A stretch of DNA of 64,000 nt from Sanguibacter suaedae (GCF_016342785.1 NZ_JAEINH010000007.1:62001-126000), one strand, 5' to 3'. Numbered from the stretch's first letter, positions 36,922-47,126 are shown. Numbers and translations are program-made. The notes: generated by a model from the sequence alone, not told the origin.

Positions 36922-37430
36922 GCAGGCGACACCCACCACGGCACGTCCACCTTCACACACGACCCGTGGCGCCCGCACCGATCGGCACGGCACACGCCCG
37001 ACGTGACCGAGGATCCGTCTCCGTGTTCGTCATCGGGCTCGTGGTCGCGCTCTTCCTCGTGGCAGGGCTCGTCATCGACGGAGGACGCGCCCTGAACGCC
37101 CGCATGCGCATCACGGACGACGCCGAGAACGCGGCCCGCACCGGAGGCAACCAGCTCGACGAGGCAGCCCTCCGCAGCGGAGGGGAACCCCGGATCGACC
37201 GACGAGCGGCCGAGACCGCAGCCCGCCAGTACCTCACCGACCGCGGCTACACCGACATCACCTTCGACCGCACCGTCGGCCCCGACGAGTTCCGGGTCCT
37301 CGTCGACGACACCGTCCCCACCACCATCCTCTCGGCCATCTTCATCCACGACTTCGACGTCTCCGGAGCGGCCACCGTCCGCGCCGCCGGCGGCATCTCC
37401 TGCGAAGGGGTGGAAACCGCATGCGGATGA
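36918..37430 (+). CDS. TadG-like pilus assembly protein
   Basis: 170 residues. RRDRGSVSVFVIGLVVALFLVAGLVIDGGRALNARMRITDDAENAARTGGNQLD is the typical N-terminal half of TadG/Tad-locus proteins (the DGGRAL..R...D..A.AAA motif). It lacks the long von Willebrand-type extension of Gram-negative TadG, so it is a short form. GTG 36918 has GGAGG upstream and overlaps the previous stop. The next gene begins inside its last codons. Confidence 0.8.
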   Translation: MSRRHPPRHVHLHTRPVAPAPIGTAHARRDRGSVSVFVIGLVVALFLVAGLVIDGGRALNARMRITDDAENAARTGGNQLDEAALRSGGEPRIDRRAAETAARQYLTDRGYTDITFDRTVGPDEFRVLVDDTVPTTILSAIFIHDFDVSGAATVRAAGGISCEGVETACG

Positions 37431-40330
37431 CACGACAGCACCACCCCCCGACGGCGCCGCCGACCCAGGGGCCCGCACGCTTCCAGCGGACGTCGCACGC
37501 CGAGGCGCACCCAGGGGTCCTCACCGCTGCCGGCGCCGGCCTCGCGCTCCTCGGTCTCGTCATCGGCGTGCCAACCGCGCTCCTCCTGCTCGCAGGCACC
37601 CCCGACGTCCCCACGACACTCCCCACGCGCGAGACGCTCACCGCAGCGCTGGACCTCCACACGGTCCTCACGGTCCTCCTGTGGGTCGTGTGGCTCGCCT
37701 GGCTGCAGTTCGTCGTCTGCGTCGTCGTCGAGACCATCAGCGCACTGCGCGGCGTCGGCCTGCCCCGCAAGGTCCCCCTCGCCGGCCCCTCCCAGCACAC
37801 CGCCCGCGCCCTCGTCGCAGCAGTGCTCCTCCTCGCCACCGCGACCGGCACCGCCGGTGCCCTCGCGCCGTCCCATGCGGTCACCACCCCCGACCAGGCC
37901 ATCGCGAGCCACACCACCACCGACCGCCCCACCGACGCGACCACGGGCGCGCTCGCTGACGGGGCCGCACAGGCGCACGCGCCCACGGTCCCGACACGCC
38001 CCTCCGAGGACCACCCGCAGACCGCCACCGCTGCGGCACCGCAGCAGTACCGCCTGGGGGACCTCGCGCTCACCGCCGAGGAAGGAGCCGAGCTCCTCGG
38101 CCAGACCGTCTACGTGGTCCACCCACCCGAAGGACGCCACCACGACAACCTCTGGGACATCGCCGAACGGACCCTCGGCGACGGCAGGCGCTATGTCGAG
38201 ATCTTCGACCTCAACGTCGGGCGATCCCAGCCCGACGGGCGCCAGCTGACCCTCGAGCGCCTCATCCAACCCGGCTGGCTGCTCGTGGTCCCCGCCGACG
38301 CCACCGGCGTCGACGTCGTCACCGTCACCGGGACGAGCAACGGCCACCAGGAACCGCTCGTCCCCGACGACACCTCGGCTCCCGACGAGAACACCACGGC
38401 ACCCGACTCCGTCGACACCCGCCACGACGACACGCCGACCGACGACGCTCCCACCGTCGACCACACCGCCGACCCCGAAGAACACCACACCGTGGCACCG
38501 GCGACCCAGGCCGAGAGCACTCCTCCCGGAACCACCCAGGACAGTCCCGACACGGCCCAGGGCCTCCTCGGAGCCGGCCTCCTGGCCGCCGGACTCCTCA
38601 CCGCCGTCGAGAGCACGAGACGCAGACGACGCACCGCCGAACCCTCCGACCGAGCCCTCGACGCCGAGCTCGCGCTACGGATCAGCGCCGACCACCACCG
38701 CACCGCCCGCCTCGACGCCGCACTGCGAGCACTCACCACCGCCGCGACCACGACACGGAGACCTCTTCCGCCCGTGTACGCCGCCCGGGTCGACGACACC
38801 GTCATCGAGCTCGCCCTCCACCCGGCCGAGCCCGTAGCCCCCGCCCCGTGGACCGTCCTCGACCAAGGCACACGCTGGCGCCTCGACGCCACCGACGAGC
38901 ACGCGCTCCCCGCGCAGCCCACCCCGCCCGCCCCGCCTGCTCTCCCCGCACTCGTCTCGCTCGGGCACGACGGCACCGGGGCCGACGTCCTCCTCGACCT
39001 CGCAGCCGCCCGCGGGATCGTCACCGTCACCGGCGACCCCCGGGCAGCACGCGAGATCCTCACCGCGATCGCCGCCGAGCTCGCCACCAACCCGTGGGCC
39101 GCAGCACGACCTGTCACCGGCACCGGCCTCCCACCCGCGCTCGCAGCCATCGGCGCAGGACGCTACGAGACGGTCACCAGCGCCCGGCAGTGGCTCGACC
39201 GACCCGACGACCTCCCACCCGCACACCTCGTCCTCGGTGCCACACCCACCGCCGAGGACGCCCACGCGATCACCGCGCGACTACTCCACGCAGGACCGTC
39301 GACCGGCGTCGTCGCCCACGGCCCCGTCGACACCGCACGGTGGACCCTCACCGCGACCGCCGACGGCGCGGTGCACGTCGACGTCCTCGGCCTCACGCTC
39401 GTCGCGAACCGTCTCCCCGACGACGTCGCCGACCTCGTCGCCGAGCTCCTCACCGACGCACCACCCAGCACCCGCGACCAGACCGCCCCCGGAGGCTTCC
39501 CGGGGCACGCACCCACCAGACACCTCGCACCCACCACGACCACACCCCCCGACACGACCTCCCTGTCCCGCTCCACCGCGCGCGTCCACGTCCTCGGGGC
39601 ACCCCACGTCCACACCACGCAACCCGTCGACCCGGACCGCCGCGCACTGCTCACCGAGCTCGTCGTCCACCTCGCCCTCCACCCCACGGGCGTCCACCCC
39701 ACGGTCCTCGGCGCATGCCTGTGGCCACGAGGGGTCCCAGACGAGGTCCGCGACGCCACCGTCGACCGCGCCCGCACCTGGCTCGGGCACGACGAGGACG
39801 GCCGACCGAACCTCCGCACCACCGACGACGGACGACTCGCCCTCGGACCCGGCGTCACGCTCGACTGGACCGTCGTGCAGCGCCACCTCGACGCAGCCGG
39901 CGCGACCCCTGACACCACCACCGAGCGCCAGCACCTCCGTGACGCGCTCAGGCACGTCCGCGGACCCGTCCTCCGCCCACGCGCCCCAGGGACCTACGAC
40001 TGGCTCGCCAGGGTCAGGCTCGAGCGCGCCGTCGAGGAGCACCTCCTCGGCGCCGCCCACCGCCTCGCCGTCCTCGAGAGCGACACCGACGTCTCCGCAG
40101 CCCTCGCTGCGCTCGCGGTCGGACTGAGGGTGCGCGACACGGACGAGATCCTCTGGAGGGAGAAGATGCGGCTGGCCGCCCGGACGGGCGGCACGGACGG
40201 GGTGCGTGCCGTCGTCGCCGAGCTCGAGCAGGTCCTCCGGTCGGCCGGGACCACCCGGATGGAGGCACAGACCGTTGCTCTCCTCGAGGAGCTGGCCCCG
40301 GGTGCCCGTCCCCGTGCGGTGCCGGCCTGA
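37421..40330 (+). CDS. Membrane LysM-like protein with C-terminal winged-helix/BTAD regulator module
   Basis: 969 residues, last gene of the Tad operon. Membrane segments are near 33-59, 81-106 and 128-149; a LysM-like region follows near 210-293 (QTVYVVHPP... DNLWDIAERTLGDGRRY ... GWLLVVP), then a Thr/Asp/Pro-rich linker (about 300-378), a fourth hydrophobic segment (380-397) ended by TRRRRR, a middle domain, a winged-helix-like domain (about 720-825) and a BTAD helical domain (about 825-955). This places LysM outside and BTAD inside. BTAD occurs in SARP-type activators. Function unknown; sensing of wall or pilus state is my inference. The ATG at 37421 overlaps the TadG-like gene. Confidence 0.78.
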   Translation: MRMTRQHHPPTAPPTQGPARFQRTSHAEAHPGVLTAAGAGLALLGLVIGVPTALLLLAGTPDVPTTLPTRETLTAALDLHTVLTVLLWVVWLAWLQFVVCVVVETISALRGVGLPRKVPLAGPSQHTARALVAAVLLLATATGTAGALAPSHAVTTPDQAIASHTTTDRPTDATTGALADGAAQAHAPTVPTRPSEDHPQTATAAAPQQYRLGDLALTAEEGAELLGQTVYVVHPPEGRHHDNLWDIAERTLGDGRRYVEIFDLNVGRSQPDGRQLTLERLIQPGWLLVVPADATGVDVVTVTGTSNGHQEPLVPDDTSAPDENTTAPDSVDTRHDDTPTDDAPTVDHTADPEEHHTVAPATQAESTPPGTTQDSPDTAQGLLGAGLLAAGLLTAVESTRRRRRTAEPSDRALDAELALRISADHHRTARLDAALRALTTAATTTRRPLPPVYAARVDDTVIELALHPAEPVAPAPWTVLDQGTRWRLDATDEHALPAQPTPPAPPALPALVSLGHDGTGADVLLDLAAARGIVTVTGDPRAAREILTAIAAELATNPWAAARPVTGTGLPPALAAIGAGRYETVTSARQWLDRPDDLPPAHLVLGATPTAEDAHAITARLLHAGPSTGVVAHGPVDTARWTLTATADGAVHVDVLGLTLVANRLPDDVADLVAELLTDAPPSTRDQTAPGGFPGHAPTRHLAPTTTTPPDTTSLSRSTARVHVLGAPHVHTTQPVDPDRRALLTELVVHLALHPTGVHPTVLGACLWPRGVPDEVRDATVDRARTWLGHDEDGRPNLRTTDDGRLALGPGVTLDWTVVQRHLDAAGATPDTTTERQHLRDALRHVRGPVLRPRAPGTYDWLARVRLERAVEEHLLGAAHRLAVLESDTDVSAALAALAVGLRVRDTDEILWREKMRLAARTGGTDGVRAVVAELEQVLRSAGTTRMEAQTVALLEELAPGARPRAVPA

Positions 40331-40338
40331 GGTCCGCG

Positions 40339-40359
40339 CCTGGTCGCCGCGTGACCAGG
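40339..40359 (+). terminator. Possible terminator of the Tad operon
   Basis: CCTGGTC/GACCAGG with a 7-nt loop, 8 nt after the stop of the LysM-BTAD gene. Short stem, no T-run. Confidence 0.45.
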
Positions 40360-40382
40360 TGGGGCAGGTCCGTGCGACGCAC

Positions 40383-40388
40383 TAGACT
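40383..40388 (+). promoter_or_regulatory. -10 box for aspS
   Basis: TAGACT, 60 nt before the aspS GTG, matching the TANNNT pattern; identical to the -10 box proposed for yajC. Confidence 0.45.
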
Positions 40389-40400
40389 CGGACGACCGTC

Positions 40401-40421
40401 CCGCCCGGTGAACCCGGGCGG
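40401..40421 (+). other. Leader hairpin of aspS
   Basis: CCGCCCGG/CCGGGCGG with loop TGAAC in the presumed aspS 5' leader, ending 27 nt before the start codon. May be structural or regulatory. Confidence 0.4.
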
Positions 40422-40448
40422 TCATACCCACTCCTGAAGGGCTTCTCC

Positions 40449-42221
40449 GTGCTGCGCACTCACACCGCCGGATCGTTGCGGGCCGAGCACATCGGCCAGA
40501 CCGTCACCCTCACGGGGTGGGTCGATCGCCGTCGTGACCACGGGGGAGTGGCCTTCATCGATCTTCGTGACGCGAGCGGCGTCGCACAGGTGGTCATCCG
40601 TGACGAGGCCGTCGCGCACCCGTTGCGCGCGGAGTACGTGCTCCAGGTGACGGGGGAGGTGTCGGCTCGCCCCGAGGGGAACGAGAACACCAACCTCGCG
40701 ACCGGACAGGTGGAGGTCGTGGCGAGCGACGTCGTCGTCCTCAACGAGTCCGCCCCGCTGCCCTTCCAGGTCTCCACCGCGCTCGACGGCACCGAGACCA
40801 TCGGTGAGGAGGCGCGGCTCAAGCACCGCTACCTCGACCTGCGCCGTCCCAGGCCGGCCGCCGCGCTGCGACTGCGCGCCAAGGCCAACGCTGCCGCCCG
40901 CCGGGTCCTGGACGCGCAGGAGTTCGTCGAGATCGAGACACCCACCCTCACGCGGTCGACGCCGGAGGGCGCGCGCGACTTCCTCGTCCCCGCGCGTCTG
41001 GCGCCCGGGTCCTGGTACGCGCTCCCGCAGTCGCCGCAGCTGTTCAAGCAGCTCCTCATGGTCTCCGGCATGGAGCGCTACTACCAGATCGCTCGCTGCT
41101 ACCGCGACGAGGACTTCCGAGCCGACCGTCAGCCGGAGTTCACCCAGCTGGACGTCGAGATGAGCTTCGTCGAGCAGGACGACGTCATCGCGCTGGGCGA
41201 GCAGATCCTCGTCGCACTGTGGGACCTCATCGGCTACACCGTCCCCACGCCCATCCCTCGCATGACGTTCAAGGACGCCATGGAGCGTTTCGGTTCCGAC
41301 AAGCCCGACCTGCGTTTCGGCCTCGAGCTCACGGACCTCACCGCGTACTTCGCGGACACGTCGTTCCGGGTCTTCCAGGCACCGTACGTCGGTGCTGTCG
41401 TCATGCCCGGGGGTGCTGCGACCCCGCGTCGCGGGTTCGACGCCTGGCAGGAGTGGGCCAAGCAGCGTGGGGCCAAGGGCCTCGCCTACGTCACCTTCGC
41501 CGAGGACGGGACCCTCGGCGGTCCCGTCGCCAAGAACCTCACCGACACGGAGCGGGACGGTCTCGCTGCAGCGACCGGTGCGAACCCGGGCGACGCCGTC
41601 TTCTTCGCCGCCGGCAAGCCGACCGATGCCCGCGCGCTCCTCGGCGCAGCCCGCCTCGAGATCGGCAAGAAGGCAGGCCTCATCGACGAGAGCGAGTGGG
41701 CGTTCGTCTGGGTGGTCGACGCCCCGCTGTTCAAGCCGACCGGTGAGGACGACGACGTCGCCGTCGGCGAAGGCGCCTGGACGGCCGTGCACCACGCGTT
41801 CACGTCCCCCACACCCGAGTGGATCGACACGTTCGAGGAGAACCCGGGCGAGGCGCTCGCGTACGCCTACGACATCGTCTGCAACGGCAACGAGATCGGT
41901 GGCGGGTCGATCCGTATCCACCGCCAGGACGTGCAGAAGCGTGTCTTCGACGTCATGGGCATCGGTGAGGAGGAGGCGCAGGAGAAGTTCGGGTTCCTCC
42001 TCGACGCGTTCGCGTTCGGTGCGCCGCCCCACGGCGGGATCGCGTTCGGCTGGGACCGGATCCTCACGCTCCTCACCGGCTCGGAGTCCATCCGCGACGT
42101 CATCGCGTTCCCCAAGTCCGGTGGAGGGTTCGACCCTCTGACCCAGGCGCCCGCGCCCATCACCGCGCAGCAGCGCAAGGAGGCCGGCGTCGACGCCAAG
42201 CCTGTGCCCGCGGACAGCTGA
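40449..42221 (+). CDS. aspS: Aspartate--tRNA ligase, probably non-discriminating
   Basis: 590 residues, bacterial type with the extra GAD domain in the middle. N-terminal OB-fold [19 protein letters not shown], motif 2 with [26 protein letters not shown], motif 3 with [16 protein letters not shown]. Position 31 is His (in RRRDHGG). This is the residue seen in non-discriminating enzymes, where discriminating ones such as E. coli have Leu. It may thus also charge tRNA-Asn with Asp for GatCAB amidation. GTG 40449 with GAAGGG upstream. Confidence 0.95.
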   Translation: MLRTHTAGSLRAEHIGQTVTLTGWVDRRRDHGGVAFIDLRDASGVAQVVIRDEAVAHPLRAEYVLQVTGEVSARPEGNENTNLATGQVEVVASDVVVLNESAPLPFQVSTALDGTETIGEEARLKHRYLDLRRPRPAAALRLRAKANAAARRVLDAQEFVEIETPTLTRSTPEGARDFLVPARLAPGSWYALPQSPQLFKQLLMVSGMERYYQIARCYRDEDFRADRQPEFTQLDVEMSFVEQDDVIALGEQILVALWDLIGYTVPTPIPRMTFKDAMERFGSDKPDLRFGLELTDLTAYFADTSFRVFQAPYVGAVVMPGGAATPRRGFDAWQEWAKQRGAKGLAYVTFAEDGTLGGPVAKNLTDTERDGLAAATGANPGDAVFFAAGKPTDARALLGAARLEIGKKAGLIDESEWAFVWVVDAPLFKPTGEDDDVAVGEGAWTAVHHAFTSPTPEWIDTFEENPGEALAYAYDIVCNGNEIGGGSIRIHRQDVQKRVFDVMGIGEEEAQEKFGFLLDAFAFGAPPHGGIAFGWDRILTLLTGSESIRDVIAFPKSGGGFDPLTQAPAPITAQQRKEAGVDAKPVPADS

Positions 42222-42224
42222 CAG

Positions 42225-42277
42225 CGGTCCCGCGCGGGTGACGGCCCTCCGTCGCCCGCGCGGTCCGCGCGGGACCG
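42225..42277 (+). terminator. Terminator-like compound hairpin after aspS
   Basis: Outer arms CGGTCCCGCGCGG (42225-42237) and CCGCGCGGGACCG (42265-42277); an inner pair GCGGGTGACGG/CCGTCGCCCGC competes for part of the left arm. It lies 4 nt after the stop and also faces the convergent gene at 42291. Confidence 0.6.
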
Positions 42278-42290
42278 TCACCGGTGACGG

Positions 42291-42797
42291 TCACCACCGA
42301 CGGGGTGGTTCCTGGGTGCCGTCGAAGGATCCGTGGCGGCGTGCAGCGGGGGAGTCGGGGAGCTCGGGCAGCACGAGCGGTCCCGGACGCCGGCGGAGGA
42401 ACGTCACCCACGCGCGGAGACCGAACCAGACGACCGCGACGCTCACGACGAGGACGAAGAACGCGGCGGGCGCGAAGCTGCGATCGCCGGTGCCGGACGC
42501 GATAGCCGCGTCACGCGCCGCGAGGACGGTGACCCAGGACGCCGCCACTGGGAGGGCCACGAGAGCCGTGGCGAGCATCCGCAGCCTCACCGCCCGCTGG
42601 AACGACATCCGTGCGTTCTCGTGCTCGAGACCGGCTGCGGCGCGCCGCGCGCGGACGTCCAGCTCGAGAGCTGCTCGCTCGCGGCGGTCGCGGTCGCGGC
42701 GGGACCAGTCGTCCCAGGTGTCGGGATCCCACGGGGCGGGGTCGCGAAGTCCCGGACCGTTCTCCTCGGGCGTCGGACGACCGGCTGCCACCGTCAA
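42291..42797 (-). CDS. Small two-pass membrane protein
   Basis: 168 residues. A charged Arg/Glu-rich N-terminus (WDDWSRRDRDRRERAALELDVRARRAA, helical) precedes two membrane segments (about residues 72-92 and 110-130) and a short Pro-rich tail. I do not recognise the family. The TTG at 42797 overlaps the stop of the preceding gene (TTGA), which implies translational coupling; an in-frame GTG six codons or fewer inward is an alternative. It is third in a minus-strand set with an MMPL transporter. Confidence 0.65.
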   Translation of the reverse strand: MTVAAGRPTPEENGPGLRDPAPWDPDTWDDWSRRDRDRRERAALELDVRARRAAAGLEHENARMSFQRAVRLRMLATALVALPVAASWVTVLAARDAAIASGTGDRSFAPAAFFVLVVSVAVVWFGLRAWVTFLRRRPGPLVLPELPDSPAARRHGSFDGTQEPPRRW

Positions 42798-43195
42798 CGG
42801 CTCTCGGGCCTGTAGGTCCGCATCGACGCGGGGACGGACCCGAACGGTCGAGGGTTCGCCTCAGCGGTGTCCGCGTCCACGGCGATCCTGAGCATGCCGT
42901 GCGGGAACCGGGGCTCCGCCGGTCGTCCGAGGAGCGTGCAGATCTCGTCCTTCCACAGAAGCCACCCCACGAGGAGCGCCAGCGGGGAGACCGTCATGGG
43001 CCAGGGCACGGACGCCCCCTGGACAAGTCTCAGGCTCCCGACGAGCCCCAGCAGGGTCGCGGCCAGGAGCAGGAGAGTCACGGTGCGCACGGCGATCGTC
43101 CAGCGGCGCGCGACGGCGACAGCCCGAGCGTGCTCGGCGAAGACCGCGCGGACCGCCCGACCGGCGGAGTGGGGCTCAGCGGGGGTCACCGTCAC
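42794..43195 (-). CDS. Small membrane protein of the MMPL set
   Basis: 133 residues. Two hydrophobic segments (VRTVTLLLLAATLLGLVGSL and PMTVSPLALLVGWLLWKDEI) with short charged ends. No recognised domain. The GTG at 43195 (MTVTPAEPHSAG) is preferred because the longer frame to 43279 runs into the MMPL gene; it lies 13 nt after the MMPL stop. Coupled to the next gene by a 4-nt overlap. It could assist the transporter, but nothing in sequence proves it. Confidence 0.68.
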   Translation of the reverse strand: MTVTPAEPHSAGRAVRAVFAEHARAVAVARRWTIAVRTVTLLLLAATLLGLVGSLRLVQGASVPWPMTVSPLALLVGWLLWKDEICTLLGRPAEPRFPHGMLRIAVDADTAEANPRPFGSVPASMRTYRPESR

Positions 43196-43208
43196 ATGAT
43201 GACACCGG

Positions 43209-45455
43209 TCAGTGGATAATCCCGAGGCGTTCGTGGACCGCGCGCAACGGGCGTGGTGCCCACCAGTTCCACCGGCCAAGCATCGTCATCGTGGCGGGCA
43301 CGAGGAGCATGCGGACGATGGTCGCGTCGAGGAGCACGGCCACGGCGAGCGCGAAGCCCACCTGCTTGATGACGAGCAGCTGGCCGAAGACGAAGCCCGC
43401 GAACACGACGATGATGATGAGCGCCGCGGACGTGATGATCCGGCCCGAGCGCTGGAGCCCTCGGCGCACGGCCTCCTCGGACTCCACCCCGGCGTCGTGC
43501 AGCTCCTTGATCCGGGACAGGAGGAAAACCTCGTAGTCCATGGCGAGCCCGAACGCGAAGGCCACGACGAGCGCCACGACGAACGTCTCGATGCCCCCCG
43601 TGGATGTGAAGTCGAGGAGGCCGGACAGGTGCCCGTCCTGGAAGACCCACACGAGCACGCCCATCGAGGCGAGGATCGACAGGGCGTTGGTCAGGAGGGC
43701 CTTGAGCGGGATCACCAGCGACCCTGTCATGAGGAAGAGCAGGACGAACGTCGCGGTGACCACGATGGCCGCTGCCCACCACATGCGGTCGGCCAGGGCC
43801 TCCACGAAGTCGGCCTGGCCGGCTGCCTGCCCCACGACCCAGAAGTCGGTTCCCGGGTCGAGGGCGCGGATCGCCCCGACGACGTCCAGGGCCTCCTGCC
43901 CCCCGGGGTCGCCCGACGCCAGGCTCACGCCGACGGTCGAGTACGTGCCGTCCACGTCCGAGACCTCGACGCTCTCGACGCCCTCCACGCCGGCCACCTC
44001 CGGCGACCACGCCTCGGTCTCCTCGACGGACGCGCGCACCAGCACGGTGACCTCGGGCGACGCCGTCCCCGGGTAGCTCTCGGCCAACCGGGTGACGAAG
44101 ACCCGCTGGCTGGCGTCCTCGGGGAGCAGGTCGATGCCGGAGTTGCGCATCTGCAGGCCGAGGACCGGTGACGCGAGGACCAGGAGCACCAGGACGCACG
44201 CGGCGGCCACGAGACCCGGCCGACGCTGGACGCGCCCGGCGAGCGCCGAGAAGGCGCCCTCGTCGCGCTCGACGTCCGCCGTCCGCGCCAGGACGTGGCT
44301 CACGCCGGGGATGGTGGACAGGATCCCCGGCCGCACCAGACGCCTCCCGGCGAGGCGCAGGAGCGCCGGGACGAGCGTGAGGGCCGTGGCCACCGCGATG
44401 AGGATCACCGCCAGCCCGGCGGCACCGATCGAACGGAGGATGTCGGGCTCGAACACCATGAGACCGGCGATCGAGATCGCGACCGTGAGCGCCGAGAACG
44501 CGACGGTCCGTCCCGCCGTCGCCATCGTCCTCACGAGGGCGACCTCCACGTCCTCGTCCGACCTGCTCCGGCGGCGCGGCGCCCCCGCCCGCGGCGGCGC
44601 GGCCGACTGCAGCTCCTCACGGAACCGCGAGACGATGAGCAGCCCGTAGTCGATCGACAGCCCCAGACCCAGGAGGGTCACGACGTTCACGACCGACGCG
44701 TCGACGTCCACGAGGTAGGACAACCAGAGCAGGAATCCGAGGCCCACGCCGATCGACGCGAACGCCCCCGCCATCGGCATGGCGGCTGCGAGGAACCCCC
44801 CGAAGACGACCACCATGATCACGAGGGCGATGGGCAGCGCGATCGCCTCGCCCGTCGTGAGGTCCTGCTCCACCTGGTGCGTGATCGCCTCGAGGACCAG
44901 CGGCGTCCCGCCCACGATGCCCGTGGCCCCCGGCACGGCAGCAGCGATGTCGGGGACCACCGCACGGAGCTCCTCCGTGACGGCGTCGACCACCACGGCC
45001 TCCTCGTCGGCCGTGAGACCCGGGTCCAGGGTCACCACCACGAGGAACCCGTCACCGTCCAGAGAGGTGAACAGCCGACCCACGTCGCTGTCCGGCCCCT
45101 CGGGGACCACCCACGGGTCGAGGACCGACACCACGTCGTCGTCGGCGAGCAACGAGTCGTGCAACGGGTCGAGCGCGTCGGAGACCCCCTCGGCGGTCGG
45201 GGCGGCACCCTCCACCGCGAGCGTGAGGTTCACGCCCTCCGCCGTGATCTCGTCGAGGATCCGCGCGCCCTCGACGCTCTGCGACCCCTCCACCCCCGGA
45301 TCACCGCTCGTCAGCCGCGAGAAGAGACTCTCCCCGTGCACCCCGAGGACGGCGAGCGCCAGACCGGCGGCGGTGAGGAACGCCCACACCACGACGGCGG
45401 AGCGAGGACGTGCGGCGACACGGCGACCCAGGGACTCGAACACGCAGGCCAGCAT
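43209..45455 (-). CDS. MMPL-family (RND superfamily) membrane transporter
   Basis: 748 residues with 12 expected membrane segments and two large extracytoplasmic loops. The duplicated halves each carry the MMPL signature: [17 protein letters not shown] in the first and [21 protein letters not shown] in the second, whose Asp-Tyr pairs relay protons in MmpL3-type proteins. Such transporters export lipids or other hydrophobic compounds, or small drugs. The ATG at 45455 has GGGAGG upstream; the longer frame (to 45488) lacks one. It diverges from rarA. Nearby PIM genes are 30 kb away, so no specific substrate can be named. Confidence 0.88.
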   Translation of the reverse strand: MLACVFESLGRRVAARPRSAVVVWAFLTAAGLALAVLGVHGESLFSRLTSGDPGVEGSQSVEGARILDEITAEGVNLTLAVEGAAPTAEGVSDALDPLHDSLLADDDVVSVLDPWVVPEGPDSDVGRLFTSLDGDGFLVVVTLDPGLTADEEAVVVDAVTEELRAVVPDIAAAVPGATGIVGGTPLVLEAITHQVEQDLTTGEAIALPIALVIMVVVFGGFLAAAMPMAGAFASIGVGLGFLLWLSYLVDVDASVVNVVTLLGLGLSIDYGLLIVSRFREELQSAAPPRAGAPRRRSRSDEDVEVALVRTMATAGRTVAFSALTVAISIAGLMVFEPDILRSIGAAGLAVILIAVATALTLVPALLRLAGRRLVRPGILSTIPGVSHVLARTADVERDEGAFSALAGRVQRRPGLVAAACVLVLLVLASPVLGLQMRNSGIDLLPEDASQRVFVTRLAESYPGTASPEVTVLVRASVEETEAWSPEVAGVEGVESVEVSDVDGTYSTVGVSLASGDPGGQEALDVVGAIRALDPGTDFWVVGQAAGQADFVEALADRMWWAAAIVVTATFVLLFLMTGSLVIPLKALLTNALSILASMGVLVWVFQDGHLSGLLDFTSTGGIETFVVALVVAFAFGLAMDYEVFLLSRIKELHDAGVESEEAVRRGLQRSGRIITSAALIIIVVFAGFVFGQLLVIKQVGFALAVAVLLDATIVRMLLVPATMTMLGRWNWWAPRPLRAVHERLGIIH

Positions 45456-45489
45456 CCCACCTCCCGGGCCGCCGGTGCCATGCGGCACC

Positions 45490-45495
45490 TACCCT
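45490..45495 (+). promoter_or_regulatory. -10 box of a probable leaderless rarA transcript
   Basis: TACCCT ends 7 nt before the rarA ATG, with no ribosome site between. It lies in the 46-nt divergent gap with the MMPL gene. Confidence 0.45.
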
Positions 45496-45501
45496 GGACC
45501 C

Positions 45502-46887
45502 ATGGACCTGTTCGACTCGACCACCACCTCGACCACCGGGGTCCCGACGACAGGTGCCGGATCCCCGCTCGCGGTGCGCATGCGCCCGACGTCCCTCGAC
45601 GAGGTCGCCGGACAGTCCCACCTCCTCGTCCCAGGCTCGCCGCTGCGCCGCCTCGTCGAGCCCGCGGGGGAGTCGTCGCGCCGCGCAGCACCGGGCTCGG
45701 TGATCCTCTGGGGCCCGCCCGGCACCGGCAAGACCACCCTCGCCTACCTCATCGCCACGTCCTCAGCCCGGCGCTTCGTCGAGCTGTCCGCCGTGACCGC
45801 GGGCGTCAAGGACGTCCGAGCCGTCATCGAGGACGCGCGACGACGCCTCACCACCAGCGGCGGCGAGACCGTCCTGTTCATCGACGAGGTCCACCGCTTC
45901 TCCAAGTCCCAGCAGGACGCCCTCCTGCCGAGCGTCGAGAACAGGTGGGTCACCCTCGTCGCAGCCACCACGGAGAACCCCAGCTTCTCCGTCAACTCCC
46001 CCCTGCTGTCCCGGTCCCTCCTCCTCACCCTCCGCCCCCTCACCACCGACGACGTCCGCGCCCTCGTCCAGCGCGCCGTCACCGACCCCCGCGGGCTCGA
46101 CGGCAGCGTCACCCTCGACGACGACGCACTCGAACACCTCCTGCGCCTCGCCGGCGGCGACGCCCGCAAGGCCCTGACGATCCTCGAGGCCGCCGCCGGA
46201 GCGGTCCTCTCCGACAGCCCCGCCGACACCGAGGGCGACGGACCCGACCCCGCCCGCGTCGACCTCGACGCCATGGAGCGCGCCGTCGACGTCGCCGCCG
46301 TCCGCTACGACCGCGACGGCGACCAGCACTACGACGTCATCAGCGCCTTCATCAAGTCCATGCGCGGATCCGACGTCGACGCCTCCCTCCACTACCTGGC
46401 ACGCATGATCGCGGCAGGCGAGGACCCCCGGTTCATCGCACGCCGCATCGTCATCGCCGCCGCCGAGGAGGTCGGCATGGCCGACCCCAGCGCCCTCCAG
46501 ACCGCCACCGCCGCAGCCCACGCCGTCGCCCTCATCGGCATGCCCGAGGCGTCCCTCGTCCTCGCCGAGGCCGTCGTCCACGTCGCCACCGCACCTAAGT
46601 CCAACGCCTCCTACACCGCGATCGGCGCGGCGCTCGCGGACGTCAGGGCGGGGAAGGCGGGGCCCGTCCCCGCCCACCTGCGCGACGCGCACTACGCGGG
46701 GGCCAAGGGCATCGGGCACGGCGTCGGGTACCGGTACGCCCACGACGAGGCGCACGCCGTGGCGTCGCAGCAGTACCTTCCCGACGACCTCGTCGGGACC
46801 ACGTACTACACGCCGAGCGACCGGGGCTTCGAGCGGAGCGTCGGCGAGCGGCTCGAGCGGGTGCGTCAGATCCTCCGCGGGTCCTGA
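45502..46887 (+). CDS. rarA: Replication-associated recombination protein RarA (MgsA) AAA+ ATPase
   Basis: 461 residues. Walker [10 protein letters not shown] (about residue 72), Walker [17 protein letters not shown], sensor [17 protein letters not shown], then the RarA-specific C-terminus ([27 protein letters not shown], and [24 protein letters not shown]). It acts at stalled replication forks. The ATG at 45502 is the only plausible start; longer open frame is antisense to the MMPL gene. It is monocistronic or leads to rpsD after 239 nt. Confidence 0.95.
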   Translation: MDLFDSTTTSTTGVPTTGAGSPLAVRMRPTSLDEVAGQSHLLVPGSPLRRLVEPAGESSRRAAPGSVILWGPPGTGKTTLAYLIATSSARRFVELSAVTAGVKDVRAVIEDARRRLTTSGGETVLFIDEVHRFSKSQQDALLPSVENRWVTLVAATTENPSFSVNSPLLSRSLLLTLRPLTTDDVRALVQRAVTDPRGLDGSVTLDDDALEHLLRLAGGDARKALTILEAAAGAVLSDSPADTEGDGPDPARVDLDAMERAVDVAAVRYDRDGDQHYDVISAFIKSMRGSDVDASLHYLARMIAAGEDPRFIARRIVIAAAEEVGMADPSALQTATAAAHAVALIGMPEASLVLAEAVVHVATAPKSNASYTAIGAALADVRAGKAGPVPAHLRDAHYAGAKGIGHGVGYRYAHDEAHAVASQQYLPDDLVGTTYYTPSDRGFERSVGERLERVRQILRGS

Positions 46888-46972
46888 GGCGCGGACCGGT
46901 CCGGGACGGGCGGGTCGGGGCGATCGCGGGACGGTCGGTGCCCCGCCGGACCGGCCGCGGTCCCGACGGTGC

Positions 46973-46978
46973 TAGGAT
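46973..46978 (+). promoter_or_regulatory. -10 box and long leader of rpsD
   Basis: TAGGAT lies 148 nt before rpsD, leaving a leader of about 140 nt with several GC-rich inverted repeats (for example GCCC TCAC GGGC near 46988). A stand-alone rpsD with a long leader could be autoregulated by S4. Confidence 0.45.
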
Positions 46979-47126
46979 CGTCAGGTTGCCCTCACGGGCG
47001 GCCACCTGGGACCTCAGCCCCGGCGGACCGGACGCCTCGCGTCGGTCGTGCCACGTCGGCTGGTCCCGCACCCGGCGCGTCCGCGCACGGGTGTGACGTC
47101 ACTACGACAGGAACGGACGTACACGC

